DNA of 64,000 nt from assembly GCA_022823725.1 (NCBI GenBank), contig JAJEHL010000026.1:372001-436000 (forward strand). The letters are read 5' to 3'. The notes beneath the pieces are model-generated. The model was given only the letters and a program-made list of their open reading frames with translations. It did not search any database and had not been told where the DNA came from. This stretch comes from Candidatus Latescibacterota bacterium. Lineage in GTDB: Bacteria > Latescibacterota > UBA2968. Positions 16,257 to 25,648 of this stretch are shown here, piece after piece; within the stretch, counting starts at the first letter, position 1; the number at the start of each line of letters is the position of its first letter. Both the position numbers and the translations under genes were made by a program.

Positions 16257-17084
16257 ATGAACGACTGGATGGATATTTACGAAGAACGAAACTACGGCAC
16301 CATGCCCTATCGCCTGCTCAGGCCCATTGATATTGCAGACCATTCCGATAAAGCATATCCCCTTATTTTCAGCTTGCACGGTGCAGGAGGCAAGGGCACA
16401 GATAATATTAAAAACCTGCGCCACTGGAACGAATCACCACTGGCAGATGAAACACACCGCCGCAAATATCCCTGTTTCGTCCTCGCCCCACAAACGCCCC
16501 TGCGCTGGCTGATGCCCAATACCATGCCCGAGATCACACAGGAATATATCGACTCGCTCTCCGGCATCTGGCAAACGCGCGTTAAGCGATTGCTGGCTCG
16601 AGGTGACGATCTTTCAAAGGGCGACCTGGGCAGAGCCTTTGATCTGCTCGATACAATATGCGATGAGTTTCCAATTGATCAGGATCGCATCTACGTCCTG
16701 GGGCATTCAATGGGTGGTTTTGGTACATGGAACGCCGTTTGCGCACAACCCGACCGTTTCGCCGCCGCGATTCCCTCTGCTGGCGGATGCGAACCGTGGA
16801 ATGATGTCAGCCGCATTGTCAAAATTCCCATCTGGACATTTCACGGCGATGCCGATGCAACTGTGCCCGTTGACTTGACCCAGGATGCCTTTCGCCAGTT
16901 AGACGCGCTGAATGCCAATACCAAATACACGGAATTAAAAGACGTGGGACACAATGCCAGTGCCTACGGGTTCGCGTACACCGGTGATGACCCGCAACGC
17001 GGATTTATCACGCATTTTGCCAGCGACCAATGCGACAAGACTGCAAATGTGTGGGACTGGCTATTTGCACAAAGACGTGGGTAA
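16257..17084 (+). CDS. Alpha/beta hydrolase (esterase/polyhydroxyalkanoate depolymerase-like)
   Basis: 275-residue serine hydrolase. The nucleophile is Ser151 in VLGHSMGGFG, the oxyanion segment is SLHGAGGKG near residue 40, a likely acid is Asp198 or Asp200 in FHGDADATVP, and the likely His is His232 in DVGHNAS. There is no signal peptide, so it is cytoplasmic. The pattern matches prolyl-oligopeptidase-like or feruloyl-esterase-like families; the substrate is unknown. AAGGAGA precedes the start, 16 bp after the deaminase stop. It converges tail-to-tail with glgC, two bases apart. Confidence 0.87.
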   Translation: MNDWMDIYEERNYGTMPYRLLRPIDIADHSDKAYPLIFSLHGAGGKGTDNIKNLRHWNESPLADETHRRKYPCFVLAPQTPLRWLMPNTMPEITQEYIDSLSGIWQTRVKRLLARGDDLSKGDLGRAFDLLDTICDEFPIDQDRIYVLGHSMGGFGTWNAVCAQPDRFAAAIPSAGGCEPWNDVSRIVKIPIWTFHGDADATVPVDLTQDAFRQLDALNANTKYTELKDVGHNASAYGFAYTGDDPQRGFITHFASDQCDKTANVWDWLFAQRRG

Positions 17085-17086
17085 TT

Positions 17087-18352
17087 TTAAATCACCGTAC
17101 CTGAAGGAATGACGGCGTCTTTGGTGATGACGACGATGCCGTCGCGGATGGCGTAGGCGTCGCGTTCTGCTTCGCGGATGTTTTTTGCGTTTTGTATGGT
17201 GACGTTTTCCCCGATGCGCGCGTTTTTGTCGATGATTGCGTTGTTAATTACGCATCCCGGACCGATGCCGACGTTTGGAATGCCTTTTTGTTTGTTGCGT
17301 TTTTTGTCTTCGGGAGTTTCGTAAAAGTCAGCGCCCATCATGACGGTGTTGGTGAGTTTGACGCGGGGACCAACAATGCTGCGTATGCCGATGACGGTGT
17401 GTTCAATTTCTGCGTCTTGTATGTCGGAGCCGTCGCCGATTTTGCATTGTTTGAGGTGGCATCCATCCAATTTGGCCGCGGCGAGGTAGCGCGGGTGCGT
17501 GTAGATGGGGGCACCGGGTTGATAAAAGGTAAATGGAGGTGATGGGGTTGTGAGTGCGAGGTTGGCTTCGTAGAATGCGCGGATGGTGCCGATGTCTTCC
17601 CAATATCCTTCGAATCGGTGGGCATAGACGTTGTGGCTGTGGATGGCAGCGGGGATGATGTGTTTGCCAAAGTCGTCGCCGGTGTTTTCTGCGAGGAGTG
17701 TTCTCAGTTTGTCTTTTTCAAAGACGTATATGCCCATTGAGGCCATGTACGCTTCGTCGGGATTGCTGCCGGGTGCGGGATCGAGTTTGAGGTCATCCAG
17801 TTCGGCGTCGGTTTGTGGTTTTTCTACGAAGTCGATGATGCGCCCGGTGTCATCTATTTTGAGGATACCGAGGTCGGGCGCGATTTCTCGGGTGACGGGT
17901 TTGACGGCGATGGTGAGGTCTGCGCCTTTTTCGCGGTGTTCGGCGACAAAGTCCCGGTAGTTCATGCGGTAGAGGTGGTCGCCGGAGAGGATGAGGTATT
18001 GGTCCATCTGGTAGGACAGAAAGTGGTGGAGGTGCTGGCGAACAGCGTCGGCTGTGCCCTGATACCAGTCGAGGCGGTCCTGGGTTTGTTCGGCGGCGAG
18101 GATTTCGACAAAGCCGTTTGAAAAGGCGTCGAAGCGATAGGTTTGGGCGATGTGTCGGTTGAGAGAGGCGGAGTTAAATTGGGTGAGGGCGTAGATGCGT
18201 GTGAGTCCCGAGTGCAGGCAGTTGCTGATGGGTATGTCGATGAGGCGATATTTGCCGCCGATAGGGACTGCGGGTTTGGAGCGGTATTTGGTGAGGGGAT
18301 AGAGGCGCGACCCTGCTCCGCCGCCTAATATGATGCCGATAACGGATTCCAC
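17087..18352 (-). CDS. glgC: Glucose-1-phosphate adenylyltransferase
   Basis: 421-residue ADP-glucose pyrophosphorylase, the committed step of glycogen synthesis (glucose-1-phosphate + ATP to ADP-glucose). The N-terminal [20 protein letters not shown] nucleotide-binding loop, [30 protein letters not shown] and [19 protein letters not shown] are diagnostic. The C-terminal left-handed beta-helix carries hexapeptide-type repeats ([21 protein letters not shown]). The start is a GTG at 18352 with AAGGAGG upstream. No other glycogen genes are adjacent. Confidence 0.95.
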   Translation of the reverse strand: MESVIGIILGGGAGSRLYPLTKYRSKPAVPIGGKYRLIDIPISNCLHSGLTRIYALTQFNSASLNRHIAQTYRFDAFSNGFVEILAAEQTQDRLDWYQGTADAVRQHLHHFLSYQMDQYLILSGDHLYRMNYRDFVAEHREKGADLTIAVKPVTREIAPDLGILKIDDTGRIIDFVEKPQTDAELDDLKLDPAPGSNPDEAYMASMGIYVFEKDKLRTLLAENTGDDFGKHIIPAAIHSHNVYAHRFEGYWEDIGTIRAFYEANLALTTPSPPFTFYQPGAPIYTHPRYLAAAKLDGCHLKQCKIGDGSDIQDAEIEHTVIGIRSIVGPRVKLTNTVMMGADFYETPEDKKRNKQKGIPNVGIGPGCVINNAIIDKNARIGENVTIQNAKNIREAERDAYAIRDGIVVITKDAVIPSGTVI

Positions 18353-18455
18353 GGAAAACCTCCTTGTTTTGTGGGAGAGAGTACTATAACATGATAAATA
18401 TAAGTGTGCAGGTCAAATTGGTCGGTAGATTCAGTGGAAGAAAGGAGAAATAACT

Positions 18456-19259
18456 ATGGATCTCGAAGTCGGTATTGCCGGATGGGTGCTCAGTGGTGAA
18501 ATTTTGCGAGAGGAGTCGCTGACTTTGCTCGAGTTTCCCGAGGTGTGTGCCTCACATGGTGTGGAGACGGTGGAGTTGTGTTCGCGGTTTTTTGAGTCTC
18601 AGGATGCGAGGTATTTGAATGAGCTTCGGAATCGGTTGGCGGATCATGGACTTTCGGTGCGCAATATCGCGGTGGATATGGGCAATATTGCAGGTGCTAA
18701 TGAGGCTGTGCGGCGCACGGATCTGGAGGCGTTGAAGCAGTGGTTTTACACGGCGTCGGCTGTGGGATCCGAGGCGATACGGATTAATACGGGACACGCG
18801 GATGACGATGGGGCGATGGGCCGAGTGATTGAGGGGTATCGGGAACTGGTGGCTGTGGGCGAGCAGGCGGGGGTGAAATTGCTGGTGGAGAATCACGGGG
18901 GGGTGTCGTCGTCTTCTGAGAATTTGCAGCGGATTCTGGATGGCGTGGATTCCGATTGGTTTGGCACCTGTCCAGATACGGCGAATTTTCCCGATGGCGA
19001 TTGGGAGGCGGGGATGCGCGTGCTGGCACCGCGCGCGTTTTCGTGTCATGTGAAGGTATTTAATTACAGCGATGATGGCGTGCAGGCGTGGGAGCGGGAT
19101 GGCAAAGCTATGGGGTATGATTTGAAGACGTGTTTGGAAATTTTAAATGCGGCGGATTACGCTGGTCCGCTGTGTGTAGAGAAGGGTGCGTCGGATACGA
19201 CAGAGGCGAGTATCCGTGATACGCTGAGTTATTTGAAGGAGTTGCAGACGACGGTCTAA
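18456..19259 (+). CDS. Sugar phosphate isomerase/epimerase-like TIM barrel
   Basis: 267-residue protein of the xylose-isomerase-like (AP endonuclease 2) family. Metal-ligand positions are suggested by Glu in KLLVENHGGVSSS, Asp in WFGTCPDTANFP, His in FSCHVKVFNY and Glu in PLCVEKGA. These enzymes isomerise or epimerise sugars or cyclitols; the substrate is unknown. GAAAGGAGA precedes the start. It is a single gene, divergent from glgC, with its own terminator. Confidence 0.87.
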   Translation: MDLEVGIAGWVLSGEILREESLTLLEFPEVCASHGVETVELCSRFFESQDARYLNELRNRLADHGLSVRNIAVDMGNIAGANEAVRRTDLEALKQWFYTASAVGSEAIRINTGHADDDGAMGRVIEGYRELVAVGEQAGVKLLVENHGGVSSSSENLQRILDGVDSDWFGTCPDTANFPDGDWEAGMRVLAPRAFSCHVKVFNYSDDGVQAWERDGKAMGYDLKTCLEILNAADYAGPLCVEKGASDTTEASIRDTLSYLKELQTTV

Positions 19260-19285
19260 GAGCAGTTTTACATCTTGAAGTATAA

Positions 19286-19320
19286 AGCGCGTCCATTACA
19301 AAATGGGCGCGTTTTGTTTT
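19286..19320 (+). terminator. Rho-independent terminator
   Basis: CGCGTCCAT-tacaaa-ATGGGCGCG hairpin followed by TTTTGTTTT, about 30 bp after the isomerase-like gene. Confidence 0.85.
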
Positions 19321-19448
19321 ACAGACCTTAACAAAGTCTTACAATTTTCGTACAGAAAATAGGGAACGGGAGGACCAATGTGCGAATCTAAAAAATGTCA
19401 GAAGGGAGGATTATTTTAAAACTGTCCCTGGGAGGGGAAGGAGAGGTC

Positions 19449-21902
19449 ATGAAGCGAATTGTGCGGTTGTTTTTATGCGTCGTATGCGTTGCCATCAGTA
19501 CACAGGCGTATGGCCAGGGTGCGGTGCGGGGTACGGTGCGCGATGCATCCAATGGCGAGACGTTGCCCAATGCCAATGTGGTGGTCGATAGTTTGCACAT
19601 TGGTGTGGCGACGGATAAGGCCGGTTATTTTGTTATTGGGAATCTGTCGCCGGGTTTGCACAGGGTTTCGGCGAGTTATATAGGTTACGCGAGCCAGTCT
19701 GTTCAGGTCGTGGTTATACAGGGTGAGACTGCGCGGATCGTGATTGAGTTGGAGCCTGCGGAATTGATGGGTGAAGAGATCGAGGCCATAGGCGAGCGCG
19801 TGGCGCCGACTGAGGTGACGCCGGTGAGTGCGTTTGGTACGCGGGTGACGGAACTGGCGCGTATTCCGACGGTGGGGCAGCCAGATTTGATGCGCGGTAT
19901 TCAGTTGCTTCCGGGCGTGCAGGCTGCGAGTGAAAATTCCGCGGGTTTGTATGTGCGTGGGGGTACGCCGGGACAAAATTTGATTCTGTTGGATGATGTG
20001 GTGGTCTATAATCCGAATCATTTGTTTGGATTTTTTAGCACGTTTAATCCCGATGCCTTGAAGGATGTCACGCTGATTAAGGGGACGTTTCCCGCGCGGT
20101 ATGGCGACCGCCTATCGAGTGTGCTGGATATTACAAATTTGGATGGCAACAGGAAGTCTTTTGATGCGCGGGCGTCTATGGATTTGATCAGTGCGGGGTT
20201 GACGGTTGGCGGGCCAGTGGGCGATCGCGGTTCGTGGATGTTTTCGGGGCGGCGCACGTATCAAGAGGTTTTAAATTCGCCGCTGTTTGATCATATCGTG
20301 GATGAAATGTTCAGTACGCGCATTGGCACCATTGGCACGAGTCCAGTTACTGGCGGTGGGCCGGGGGGATTGGGAGGTGGCGGCTTTGGGCGACGACAAG
20401 GAGGGGGACGCTTTGGGCAGGCGCGGTTCAATTTTCAGCAGCAGACGAGCGATTTTGGGCAGGATTATGGGTTTTACGATACGAATTTCAAGCTCAATCT
20501 GGATGTGTCTGACAATGACCGGGTTTCGGTGAGTGGATACATGGGCAATGATGCGCTGAATTTGTCGCTGCCATCTTTTCGAGAGCAGACGCGCGATCAG
20601 CTCATGGATTGGGGCAATCGGATTGCGCGGTTCAAGTGGTTGCATCTATACACGGATAATTTGATCGGCAATGTGCAGGTTTCGGCGAGTCGATACATAT
20701 CCAATTTTGATGTTGCGACCAATCAAAACGAGGCTGCCAATAGCGGGCAGGCCGGGGAAGGTGGAGCTGGCCAGCGTGGTTTTGGATTGAATCGCAATAA
20801 TGAGTTGAATGATTTGACAGCAAAGTTGACGTTTGATCTCTATTCGGGTCCTTTTCACACGACCCGCGTGGGTGCCCAGTTTACATCGTATGACGCTTTT
20901 TACAAGCAGGGCGTGGGAGATTCGAGCCGGTCAGAGATTAATACGGCGTCTCTTTATCAGACGGGTTTTGTCGAGCATACGATGCGCTGGGGGCGTCTGG
21001 AGTTGACGCCTGGGGTGCGCGTGAGCCATTTCCAGAGTGGCAATTATACCCGCTGGTCTCCGCGGGTGGCGGGTTTGTTTCAACTGGATGATAGGATCGC
21101 GTTTAAGGGCGGTTGGGGTATTTATCACCAGTTTGTCAATTTGATTTCGATTGAGGCCAATACTTATACGACGGATATGTGGCTGCCGGTGGATGAGACT
21201 CTGACGCCTGGCAAAGCTGTTCACAATGCGTTTGGCCTTATGTTGACGCCTGGCGAAAGCTGGCAGGTTGATCTGGAGTTTTATCACAAGGATATGGATG
21301 ATCTGGTGGAGTTTCAGTCGCAGGTTCGTCTGAGCGATTCGACGCCGCTGTCTGATTTGTTCGCCACTGGTTCGGGAAAATCTTATGGTGGGGAGTTTTT
21401 GCTTCGCAAGACTGAGGGGCGTTTGAAGGGTTGGATTGGATATACGTTGAGTAAGACCGAACACACTTTTGCCGCTTTGAATCAGGGGAATCCGTTTCCG
21501 CCGAAGTACGACCGGCGCCACGATGTTTCTGTTGTGACGGATTATTATCTGGGCAGGGGCTGGAATTTGAATGCCAATTGGGTTTATGGCACGGGGCAGG
21601 CATATACGCTTCCCGAGGCGCGCTATGAGGTGCAGCAGCCAACGGGGCAGACTATTCCCTATGTCCATGTGTCGGAGAAGAATGCCTATCGGTTGCCGGC
21701 GTATCACCGTATGGACCTGGGTATTACGCGCGATTTCAGGTGGGGTCGTGTTGGGGGGCAGCTGGTGTTCAGTGTGTTCAATGTCTATAATCGGCGCAAT
21801 GTGTGGTATCGCTCGTTTGATGCGACTGAGCCGGAGATTCAGGTGCAGGATGTGCTTCTTCAGCCGATTTTGCCGAGTATTGGTTTTCGTTTTAATATGT
21901 GA
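19449..21902 (+). CDS. TonB-dependent receptor with carboxypeptidase-like N-domain
   Basis: 817-residue outer-membrane receptor. A signal peptide (about residues 1-22, STQAYGQG) leads into a CarboxypepD_reg-like domain (AVRGTVRDASNGETLPNANV), then a plug domain (GLYVRGGTPGQNLILLDDV, ARYGDRLSSVLDI) and a beta-barrel. The C-terminus ends in SIGFRFNM, an outer-membrane barrel signature. An unusual glycine-rich loop sits near residues 295-330. The start at 19449 follows GGAGAGG and matches the signal peptide. It is followed by a DUF4249 lipoprotein, the pairing seen in Bacteroidota-type uptake loci. Its substrate is unknown. Confidence 0.92.
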   Translation: MKRIVRLFLCVVCVAISTQAYGQGAVRGTVRDASNGETLPNANVVVDSLHIGVATDKAGYFVIGNLSPGLHRVSASYIGYASQSVQVVVIQGETARIVIELEPAELMGEEIEAIGERVAPTEVTPVSAFGTRVTELARIPTVGQPDLMRGIQLLPGVQAASENSAGLYVRGGTPGQNLILLDDVVVYNPNHLFGFFSTFNPDALKDVTLIKGTFPARYGDRLSSVLDITNLDGNRKSFDARASMDLISAGLTVGGPVGDRGSWMFSGRRTYQEVLNSPLFDHIVDEMFSTRIGTIGTSPVTGGGPGGLGGGGFGRRQGGGRFGQARFNFQQQTSDFGQDYGFYDTNFKLNLDVSDNDRVSVSGYMGNDALNLSLPSFREQTRDQLMDWGNRIARFKWLHLYTDNLIGNVQVSASRYISNFDVATNQNEAANSGQAGEGGAGQRGFGLNRNNELNDLTAKLTFDLYSGPFHTTRVGAQFTSYDAFYKQGVGDSSRSEINTASLYQTGFVEHTMRWGRLELTPGVRVSHFQSGNYTRWSPRVAGLFQLDDRIAFKGGWGIYHQFVNLISIEANTYTTDMWLPVDETLTPGKAVHNAFGLMLTPGESWQVDLEFYHKDMDDLVEFQSQVRLSDSTPLSDLFATGSGKSYGGEFLLRKTEGRLKGWIGYTLSKTEHTFAALNQGNPFPPKYDRRHDVSVVTDYYLGRGWNLNANWVYGTGQAYTLPEARYEVQQPTGQTIPYVHVSEKNAYRLPAYHRMDLGITRDFRWGRVGGQLVFSVFNVYNRRNVWYRSFDATEPEIQVQDVLLQPILPSIGFRFNM

Positions 21903-21916
21903 GAGAGGAATTTGGG

Positions 21917-22747
21917 ATGAGAAAAATACAATGGATATTTTGTTTTGTTCTCTGTCTTAGTGCAGGAGGGTGTAGCACAGCACCGACTGAGTCGTTGGGG
22001 GAATTTCGAGAGACGGTTTATGTCGAGGGTTATTTGCGGGCGGGGAGTCCCGTGTCCGATTTGTTTGTGGGTACTACAATGCCTCTTTCCAGTGTGTATG
22101 ATCGGGAGGCAAGTGCGCTGTCGGATGCGCTGGTGACGATTGAGGTGGATGGGGTGTCTTACGAGTTATCACCTGTGGTGGATAGGCCGGGTTATTACGC
22201 GCAGCCGGATCTGATTATTGAGTCGGGTAAGACATATCACTTGTCTGTTACGACGGGGTTGGGTACAGCGATCGCGCAGACGACTGTGCCGGTTGCACCG
22301 CATGTTTCGGGTGCCTCTTCGTTGCTGATTGGCGGCGATGCGTATCGGGTCACATGGGAGGGGGAGACAAAGGGTGGGTATGTTACGACGCGCAAGTCTG
22401 TGGAACTGTTGGAGCAAGTTCCGCTGGCGACTCAGTTTGGAAGATTTGGTGGGGGTTTTGGCGGTGCAGTAGATACCACGGGGTTGGGCGCTCTGCGGGA
22501 TAGTATTGCTCAGGCGGATCAATGGCGTTTTTTGCAGGGACGCTCGTTGTCCTTAAATCCAAGACAGTTTTCGTATTATGGTACATATTCATTTCTGGTC
22601 TATGCGCTGGATGAAAATTACGGCGATTATTTGATTTCGAGCGCGCAAGATGAAGCCGCCCTGGATGAGCCGCAGTTCCATGTGAAGGGGGGGATTGGAG
22701 TGTTCGCTTCTATGGCTGCGGATTCTGTGGTTTTTCGGGTGGAGTGA
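21917..22747 (+). CDS. DUF4249-like lipoprotein
   Basis: 276-residue lipoprotein; the signal peptide ends in the lipobox LSAGGC (Cys about 19). The following domain (VYVEGYLRAGSPVSDLFVG, DALVTIEVDGVSYEL, GKTYHLSVTTGLGTAIAQT) matches the DUF4249 pattern, a beta-sandwich partner encoded next to TonB-dependent receptors. It lies 14 bp after the receptor gene, so the two are co-transcribed and it is probably a surface partner of the receptor. A bidirectional terminator follows. Confidence 0.85.
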   Translation: MRKIQWIFCFVLCLSAGGCSTAPTESLGEFRETVYVEGYLRAGSPVSDLFVGTTMPLSSVYDREASALSDALVTIEVDGVSYELSPVVDRPGYYAQPDLIIESGKTYHLSVTTGLGTAIAQTTVPVAPHVSGASSLLIGGDAYRVTWEGETKGGYVTTRKSVELLEQVPLATQFGRFGGGFGGAVDTTGLGALRDSIAQADQWRFLQGRSLSLNPRQFSYYGTYSFLVYALDENYGDYLISSAQDEAALDEPQFHVKGGIGVFASMAADSVVFRVE

Positions 22748-22762
22748 TCCAGCTTCCCCAAT

Positions 22763-22794
22763 GCAAAAGCCGCTCGTTTGAGCGGCTTTTTTTG
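22763..22794. terminator. Bidirectional terminator
   Basis: AAAGCCGCTC-gttt-GAGCGGCTTTTTTT between the convergent DUF4249 and slipin genes. Confidence 0.9.
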
Positions 22795-22807
22795 TTCCTG
22801 ATGGTGT

Positions 22808-23719
22808 TTAAGCCGTCTCTTCGGTCGGTTCGGGTGTTTCGTTTGTGTTGTTCTCAGCAAGGGCAGTTAGTCCACCAATAGCCCCCAGGTTCATCGATTC
22901 CAGGGCAGAACTCGGTACGATTACCAGAGAGCCTTTTTCTTTGAGGCCTTCAAAGAGCATGTTCATACCGCGCAGTTGCAGGGCGACGGGGTTATTGTGA
23001 TAGTTTTCGCTGGCCTGGGAGAATTTTTCTGAGATTTCGGTTTCGGCTGTGCCCAGGATGATCCGGGCCTGGCGTTCTCTTTCTGCCTGGGCTTGCTTGC
23101 TCATGGCGTCTGCGAGGTCGGGTGGTATAACGATGTCTTTGATGCCTACAGTCTGACAGGTTATGCCCCAGGAACTGGTCGTTTCGTCGAGAGTCTGTTG
23201 CAGGGCTTCGGCGATTTTTTCTCGATTTTGCAGGAGATCTGCCAATTCGTGTTTGCCGATGATGTCGCGCAGTCCGGTCCGGGAGACGAGTGAGACGGCG
23301 TATTCATATTCCTGAACTTCGAGGGCGGCTTTTTCAGCATCCCAAACGGTCCAATAGACGACGGCATCGACATTGACCGGGACAGTGTCTTTTGTCAGGG
23401 TAGAGTCGGCTCTAATGTCAGTAACACGGACTCTCTGGTCGATATATTTATCGACCCGGTCGATGATGGGAATGATGAGAAACCAGCCTGGGCCTTTTAA
23501 TCCAATAAATTTTCCCATACGCAAGACCACGGCCTTTTCCCACTGGTCAGAGATTTTCAATGTGGCGGCGATGAATAGCGTAGCAGCCAGTCCGATCAGG
23601 GCGATGGTTAGAGAGATCAGTTCCGAATAGAATAGGATTGCGTTTGCCAGCGTGAGGATGATGAAAATGAAGATCGAGACGAGATTGACATGCTTGTTCA
23701 GAGGAATTTTATCGTTCAT
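22808..23719 (-). CDS. SPFH/Band 7 (slipin/stomatin-like) membrane protein
   Basis: 303-residue protein with two N-terminal membrane segments (about residues 10-30 and 35-53) and a Band 7 domain (VVLRMGKFIGLKGPGWFLII, VNVDAVVYWTVWDAEKAALE, ARIILGTAETEIS). Slipins oligomerise in the inner membrane and organise membrane domains, often with an NfeD-like protein, which is absent here. It overlaps the upstream GntR regulator by 11 bp, with its ribosome site AAGGAG inside that gene, so translation is coupled and the pair is probably autoregulated. Confidence 0.92.
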   Translation of the reverse strand: MNDKIPLNKHVNLVSIFIFIILTLANAILFYSELISLTIALIGLAATLFIAATLKISDQWEKAVVLRMGKFIGLKGPGWFLIIPIIDRVDKYIDQRVRVTDIRADSTLTKDTVPVNVDAVVYWTVWDAEKAALEVQEYEYAVSLVSRTGLRDIIGKHELADLLQNREKIAEALQQTLDETTSSWGITCQTVGIKDIVIPPDLADAMSKQAQAERERQARIILGTAETEISEKFSQASENYHNNPVALQLRGMNMLFEGLKEKGSLVIVPSSALESMNLGAIGGLTALAENNTNETPEPTEETA

Positions 23720-24092
23720 GATCTGCTCCTTGTCGTTGTTGTAGTTCTTTGATCAAGTCTTCAAGATTGAATCCGTAGGCTGCAGCAATGCTCTGGAATT
23801 CATTGCATATACCCGTCAGTTTTTTTTCTTTTTCGTTGTCGGGTATCTCTACTTTTACCGGAGCGATAAACGTTCCTGAACCCTGCTGGGTCTCCAGAAT
23901 GTTTTTAATTTCCAGTTCCCGATAGGCTTTGCTGATGGTGTTGAGATTGACCTTGAGTTCTACGGCCAGAGCGCGAACGGTGGGCAATTGGTCTCCTACT
24001 TTCAATTTGCCAGCAGCAATGCCATAACGGATCTGGTCAATGATCTGGCGATAGAAAGGGATACCGCTTTTGGGGTCTAATTCAAAATTCAT
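23709..24092 (-). CDS. GntR-family regulator, YtrA type
   Basis: 127-residue repressor: winged helix (IPFYRQIIDQIRYGIAAGKL, DQLPTVRALAVELKVNLNTI, RELEIKNILETQQGSGTFI) followed by a short helical tail of about 45 residues, the small-effector-domain YtrA subfamily. Such regulators usually repress their own operon. The start is set at the ATG at 24092 because the family begins MxFxLDPxSGIPFY; a GTG six codons upstream is possible. The operator palindrome at 24135-24168 lies 43 bp upstream. Confidence 0.9.
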   Translation of the reverse strand: MNFELDPKSGIPFYRQIIDQIRYGIAAGKLKVGDQLPTVRALAVELKVNLNTISKAYRELEIKNILETQQGSGTFIAPVKVEIPDNEKEKKLTGICNEFQSIAAAYGFNLEDLIKELQQRQGADHER

Positions 24093-24134
24093 CTTGGGAT
24101 TATACCTCACGTTTTAGAATACGCTTGTCACATC

Positions 24135-24181
24135 GTCTTATTGTCATAGTAAAATATGACAATAAGACAAATAGATGTCAA
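24135..24181 (-). promoter_or_regulatory. GntR operator palindrome and promoter
   Basis: Perfect 14-bp inverted repeat GTCTTATTGTCATA / TATGACAATAAGAC with a 6-bp centre (24135-24168). On the minus strand a -35 TTGACA (24181-24176) and a -10-like CATATT 17 bases later overlap it, so a bound repressor would block the promoter of the GntR-slipin operon. Confidence 0.8.
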
Positions 24182-24225
24182 GGGGAATTTCTATTTTGAA
24201 GTATTTCGGATAGGATGATCCAGCG

Positions 24226-25524
24226 TCAGGCGTCTGTTTCCGTTGGCATTTTTTCGTGCGCCATGCGGATGCCTTTTTGTTCGTCAACGGTGCGCAAGAG
24301 GAGTCCGCCTATGATGAAGAACAAGCCCACAGTTGCCATGCCAGCGCGCTGGGATCCAAAGGCTTGTGTGATGACGCCCATGAGGAGGGGTCCGAGAAAT
24401 GCCGTGGCTTTTCCCGAGAAGGCGTAGAAGCCGTAGAATTCGGTTTCTTTATTTTGGGGGACAAAACGTCCCATGAGTGACCGGCTGGCCGATTGGTTGG
24501 GACCGGCGAATAAGCCGACGAGAATGCCCGCGATCCAGAACCAGATTTTTTCCTGGGGTACGACGGCGATGATGGCTGCGATGACGAATCCGACGAGGGT
24601 GATCTGGATGGTGAGTTTGCCGCCGAGACGGTCGTCCAGGTACCCAAAACACCATGCGCCGGTGCCGGCTGCGATGTTGACGATGATGCCGAAGAAGAGG
24701 ACTTCTTCAAATGTGAATCCGAATGTGCCTGCCGCGTAAATGCCGCCGAAAGCAAAGACGGTGATCAGGCCGTCGTTATAGACCAGGCGCGCGAGCAGGA
24801 GTTTGAAGATTTCCCGGTAGCGCTGGAGTTCGCGGAAGGTTTGCAGGATGCGCCGGTAGGATGCAGCCAAACTCAGTTTGCCGTTGGTTTGTCGCGCAGG
24901 GGGAGCGGGTAAATAGAATAGTGCTGGGAGGCTGAAGATCGCAAACCAGATTGCGACGCCGATGTTTGTCGCCCGGATGTGTTCATGGGTTTCTTTGGTG
25001 AGGCCAAACCACGGGGTTTCTGCGGATACAAATCCGACCATGAGGACGGCCATTGAGAGCAGGCCCCCGAAATATCCCACGCCCCATGCCTGTCCCGATA
25101 TGCGTCCGATGCGTTCGGGTGGGGCAATGTCGGGCAAGAAGGCATTGTAAAATACGATGCCCATTTCAAAGCAGATGCAGGCGGTGATGTAGAGGCTCAG
25201 TGCATAGATGGCTTGCCCTTGTTGCGGGAAATAGAGCAGTGCGGTGAAGATGACGGCGAGGAAGGTAAAAAATAGTAAAAAGCGTTTGCGATATCCGCCC
25301 TGGTCAGATAGCGCGCCGAGGGGTGGGGATAGCAGGGCGACGACGAGCATGATGATGCCCACGCCGCGAGACCATAAAGCCGTGCCGATGATTTCATTTT
25401 CAGCGATGACTTTGGTAAAGAACGCCGCGTAGATAAATGTGGTGACGTTGTTGGCAAAGGACGAGTTTGCAAAGTCATACATCATCCACGAGATGATGGT
25501 TTTTCGGTTTTTTGAGTTGGGCAT
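24226..25524 (-). CDS. MFS transporter, UMF1/Atg22-like
   Basis: 432-residue, roughly 12-helix transporter. It begins with ISWMMYDFANSSFANNVTTF, the hallmark of the Atg22-like/UMF1 family, and has GALSDQGGYRKRFLLFF in the loop between helices 2 and 3. FVPQNKETEFYGFYAFSGKA in the second half is also family-typical. In fungi Atg22 exports amino acids from the vacuole; the bacterial substrate is unknown. The start is set at 25524, where the coding signal begins; 16 further open codons upstream look non-coding. Confidence 0.9.
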   Translation of the reverse strand: MPNSKNRKTIISWMMYDFANSSFANNVTTFIYAAFFTKVIAENEIIGTALWSRGVGIIMLVVALLSPPLGALSDQGGYRKRFLLFFTFLAVIFTALLYFPQQGQAIYALSLYITACICFEMGIVFYNAFLPDIAPPERIGRISGQAWGVGYFGGLLSMAVLMVGFVSAETPWFGLTKETHEHIRATNIGVAIWFAIFSLPALFYLPAPPARQTNGKLSLAASYRRILQTFRELQRYREIFKLLLARLVYNDGLITVFAFGGIYAAGTFGFTFEEVLFFGIIVNIAAGTGAWCFGYLDDRLGGKLTIQITLVGFVIAAIIAVVPQEKIWFWIAGILVGLFAGPNQSASRSLMGRFVPQNKETEFYGFYAFSGKATAFLGPLLMGVITQAFGSQRAGMATVGLFFIIGGLLLRTVDEQKGIRMAHEKMPTETDA

Positions 25525-25574
25525 AGGTGAGGTTGGGTGAAAGGTGAAGAGTGAAGTGAGAGATGATAGCATTC

Positions 25575-25632
25575 GTCATTGCGGCATGGTCCCCTGCTTA
25601 AAGCATGCAGGGGCATGCTTAGCCGCAATCCA
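25575..25632. repeat. Dispersed palindrome, long (58-nt) form
   Basis: Arms GTCATTGCGGC and GCCGCAATCCA with an inner hairpin CCCCTGC..GCAGGGGC followed by ATGCTTA. Compensating C-to-T/G-to-A changes in both arms relative to the other copies keep the pairing intact. Confidence 0.85.
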
Positions 25633-25648
25633 GAAGGTTTTTCCTATT

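Noticed and set aside
20931-21707. 258-codon minus-strand open frame
   Set aside because: Shadow of the TonB-dependent receptor.
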